NCBI GenBank assembly: GCA_037129475.1
Contig: JBAXUY010000064.1
Location: 1-16,447 of the forward strand
From: RGVT01 sp037129475
GTDB lineage: Bacteria; Planctomycetota; Planctomycetia; Pirellulales; UBA1268
Reading direction: 5' to 3'
Length of the DNA: 16,447 bases
Positions 15,057 through 16,447 of the stretch are shown piece after piece. The notes beneath the pieces were generated by a model. That model was not told where the DNA came from, searched no databases, and was given only the letters and a program-made list of their open reading frames with translations. Position 1 is the first letter of the stretch. Each line of letters begins with the position of its first letter. A program made the position numbers and the translations under genes.

Positions 15057-16211
15057 GCAATAGTCCATGCTCTCCGGCGTCGGAGCGGCTTCACCCTCGT
15101 GGAACTGCTCGTTGTGATCGCGATCATCGGCGTGCTCATCGGCTTGCTTCTGCCGGCCGTGCAGGCCGCCCGTGAATCGGCCCGGCGGAGTTCATGCACG
15201 AACAACATGAAGCAGATCGGCCTCGGCGTTGCGACGTTCGAGTCGGCGAATCGCAAGTTGCCGTACGCCGGGCAGTGTGATTCCACGGGGGGAAATACCA
15301 CCACCTACATGATCCACTCGACGGCGACGATGATCCTGCCGCACATCGAGCAGGCGTCGGTCTACAACCAGTTCGATCTGCGCTACGACGTGTCGGGCTA
15401 CGGCGGGACGGTGAATGCCGCCACCGGGGCGCGGACGTTGCCGAGCGGCGCCGTGCTTCACGAGAAGGCCCGTGGTCGTGCGTACGACGATGCCGCCCAT
15501 CCGGCCAGCCAGGCTGCCGCGAAGACCCGAATCGATACGTTTCTCTGCCCATCCGTTCCGAGCGGCCCTCGGGATCCGGTGTCTGGGTACGGCGGTTTCG
15601 ACTACATGTTCACCGCGCTTTCCGACCTGAATTCCAGCGGCATCGGCGGCACCCGCGGCGAACGCCAGATGCCGACCGGGAACAATCCCGACTGGAAGCG
15701 AGAGGCCGTCGAAGGCTGCCTCAACTGCAATGATCGGGGTTTCGAGCGTGTCACGGACGGTGTTTCACGCACGATCCTCGCCATGGAAGATGCCGGGCGA
15801 GCCCATCCCACCGTAGGGCAGTTCGGCGCCCGTTCGAGCCGGAATGCCGTCACGGGGTCGGCGCAGGCGGACGGTCCGATCGCGAAGGACGGCGGTGGCG
15901 ACGGCGCGCGTCGCGTGTTCGCTTGGGCCGACCCGGATGCCTGCACAAACGGCTATTCCGGTCCGCACAATTCGACCGGCTCGAAGCAGGCCCGGATCAA
16001 CAACAATGCCACGCCCACCGGAGGGCCGCCGGAATGCCTCTGGAGCGTGAACAACTGCGGCCCCAACGACGAGCCGTTCGCGTTCCATCCAGGCGGCGTG
16101 AACATCGTGATGGGCGACGGGAGCGTGCGGTTTCTCTCGGAATCGGTAGATGGGATTGCCATCAAGTGGCTCGTGGGTGCCAACGACGGTCAGGCCAATC
16201 CTGACTTCTGA
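15051..16211 (+). CDS. DUF1559 prepilin-type protein (copy 2)
   Basis: 386 aa from the GTG at 15051, with GAGAGGA about 9 nt upstream; the frame is open to an ATG at 14871 but those extra 60 residues are leader sequence. The prepilin signal RRRSGF-TLVEL gives cleavage after G13 and Glu at +5, with the hydrophobic helix at 14-34 ending LLLPAVQAARESARRSSC. The DUF1559 body has DTFLCPSVPSGP, SRTILAMEDAG and a C-terminal CLWSVNNCGPNDEPFAFH. The H-X9-DG motif is standard here (HPGGVNIVMGDG). It is clearly a paralogue of copy 1: the first 50 residues and the C-terminal 60 are close, the middle is diverged. It is probably exported through a type IV pilus- or type II-like route; function is unknown. 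Confidence 0.93.
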   Translation: MTAIVHALRRRSGFTLVELLVVIAIIGVLIGLLLPAVQAARESARRSSCTNNMKQIGLGVATFESANRKLPYAGQCDSTGGNTTTYMIHSTATMILPHIEQASVYNQFDLRYDVSGYGGTVNAATGARTLPSGAVLHEKARGRAYDDAAHPASQAAAKTRIDTFLCPSVPSGPRDPVSGYGGFDYMFTALSDLNSSGIGGTRGERQMPTGNNPDWKREAVEGCLNCNDRGFERVTDGVSRTILAMEDAGRAHPTVGQFGARSSRNAVTGSAQADGPIAKDGGGDGARRVFAWADPDACTNGYSGPHNSTGSKQARINNNATPTGGPPECLWSVNNCGPNDEPFAFHPGGVNIVMGDGSVRFLSESVDGIAIKWLVGANDGQANPDF

Positions 16212-16256
16212 TCACGATCGCTTGCCTGTGATCGACCCGACGGAAGCAGCCACATC

Positions 16257-16309
16257 TGGGCCCGTGAGGCGAGCGCCTCGCGGGCCCAAGCTGTTCGGGT
16301 GCCTTTTTT
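16257..16309 (+). terminator. Hairpin and T-tract after DUF1559 copy 2
   Basis: A 14-pair stem with one G-U pair (16257-16270 with 16275-16288; GGGCCCGTGAGGC / GCCTCGCGGGCCC core) has a 4-nt loop and lies 46 bp after the stop codon. Six T residues follow at 16304-16309, 15 nt past the stem. The gap makes it a non-canonical intrinsic terminator, but it is the likely transcript end. Confidence 0.6.
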
Positions 16310-16327
16310 GTGGGCGTGGGCTGGGTC

Positions 16328-16383
16328 CCGCATCCGCTTGCGGAAGCCCCGCGATTCCTGGCCGCATCCGCTTAGGCAAGCCC
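16328..16383. repeat. Two direct copies of a 22-bp hairpin repeat
   Basis: The copies at 16328-16349 and 16362-16383 share 19 of 22 bases: CCGCATCCGCTT, five variable bases, then AGCCC. Each contains GCTT-N4-AAGC (loops GCGG and AGGC), so the stem is conserved while the loop differs. The second copy runs into the composite repeat at 16370-16406. Confidence 0.6.
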
Positions 16384-16406
16384 GCCCGGCGCGTGAGGGA
16401 TAAAAA
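16370..16406. repeat. Composite short repeat, copy B, abutting the tRNA
   Basis: GCTT-AGGC-AAGC, then GGCGCGTGAGGG (16388-16399), AT and AAAAA. It matches copy A at 14791-14826. Its AAAAA end directly touches the discriminator base of the tRNA-Gln gene. On the minus strand it therefore reads as TTTTT right after the tRNA and may serve as its 3' trailer. Confidence 0.6.
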
Positions 16407-16447
16407 CTGGGGAACTAGGATTCGAACCTAGACTAACTGGTTCAGAG
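16407..16447 (-). tRNA. tRNA-Gln(CUG), 3' part, cut by the window edge
   Basis: On the minus strand the sequence gives anticodon loop CT-CTG-AA (anticodon at 16443-16445), anticodon-stem 3' strand CCAGT, a 4-nt variable region TAGT, a T-arm CTAGG-TTCGAAT-CCTAG (16415-16431), an acceptor 3' strand TTCCCCA and discriminator G at 16407. An acceptor ending in CCCCA with G73 is typical of glutamine tRNA. The CCA end is not encoded (the next bases are TTTTT). The acceptor 5' strand, D-arm and half of the anticodon arm lie beyond the window. Confidence 0.85.

Noticed and set aside
16328..16383. CRISPR-like direct repeats
   Set aside because: There are only two imperfect 22-bp copies with one 12-bp spacer and no cas gene in the window; they fit a dispersed hairpin repeat better.

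Overview
The window is GC-rich bacterial chromosome and almost certainly planctomycete, probably Pirellulales-like. The lineage call is an inference from two DUF1559 (prepilin-type, H-X9-DG) genes in tandem, an F0F1 ATP synthase with signal-peptide-like N-termini on subunits b and c, and dispersed palindromic repeats. No 16S gene or other strict marker is present.

Layout. (1) Positions 1-254 hold no gene but carry a striking 54-bp double-hairpin palindrome (30-83). (2) Positions 255-10958, all on the minus strand, form one long gene string. In order of transcription it contains an AtpZ-like small membrane protein, an AtpI-position membrane protein, atpB (a), atpE (c), atpF (b), atpH (delta), atpA (alpha), atpG (gamma), atpD (beta) and atpC (epsilon), then two exported amidohydrolase-superfamily proteins. 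The ATP synthase set is complete and in canonical order. The last two genes follow atpC with a 7-nt gap and then a 4-nt overlap, so they look co-transcribed with the synthase. (3) A CorA-type Mg2+/Co2+ transporter (11050-12144, plus) diverges from the ATP synthase string across a 91-bp gap. (4) A response-regulator/class III adenylate cyclase fusion (12163-13338, minus) converges on corA. (5) Two tandem DUF1559 pseudopilin-like genes (13506-14654 and 15051-16211, plus) each have their own leader and downstream hairpins. (6) The right edge cuts a tRNA-Gln(CUG) gene on the minus strand.

How they work together. The ATP synthase genes encode a proton-type enzyme: the c subunit has Ile where Na+-type rings have Gln, and the essential a-subunit Arg is present. 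The small AtpZ/AtpI-like proteins are expected to help assemble the c-ring. CorA beside them is a plausible Mg2+ supply partner, but that is inference. The cyclase would turn receiver phosphorylation into cAMP. The DUF1559 proteins are exported surface or secretion-related proteins of unknown role.

No clearly new multi-gene system is seen. The most noteworthy points are: the second amidohydrolase has lost nearly every metal ligand its neighbour keeps (a likely pseudoenzyme in a coupled pair); two strong hairpins lie between atpE and atpF; subunit a has a histidine-rich loop; and the palindrome at 30-83 has paired substitutions that preserve two small hairpins. Large open frames on the strand opposite the ATP synthase genes are GC-driven shadows.
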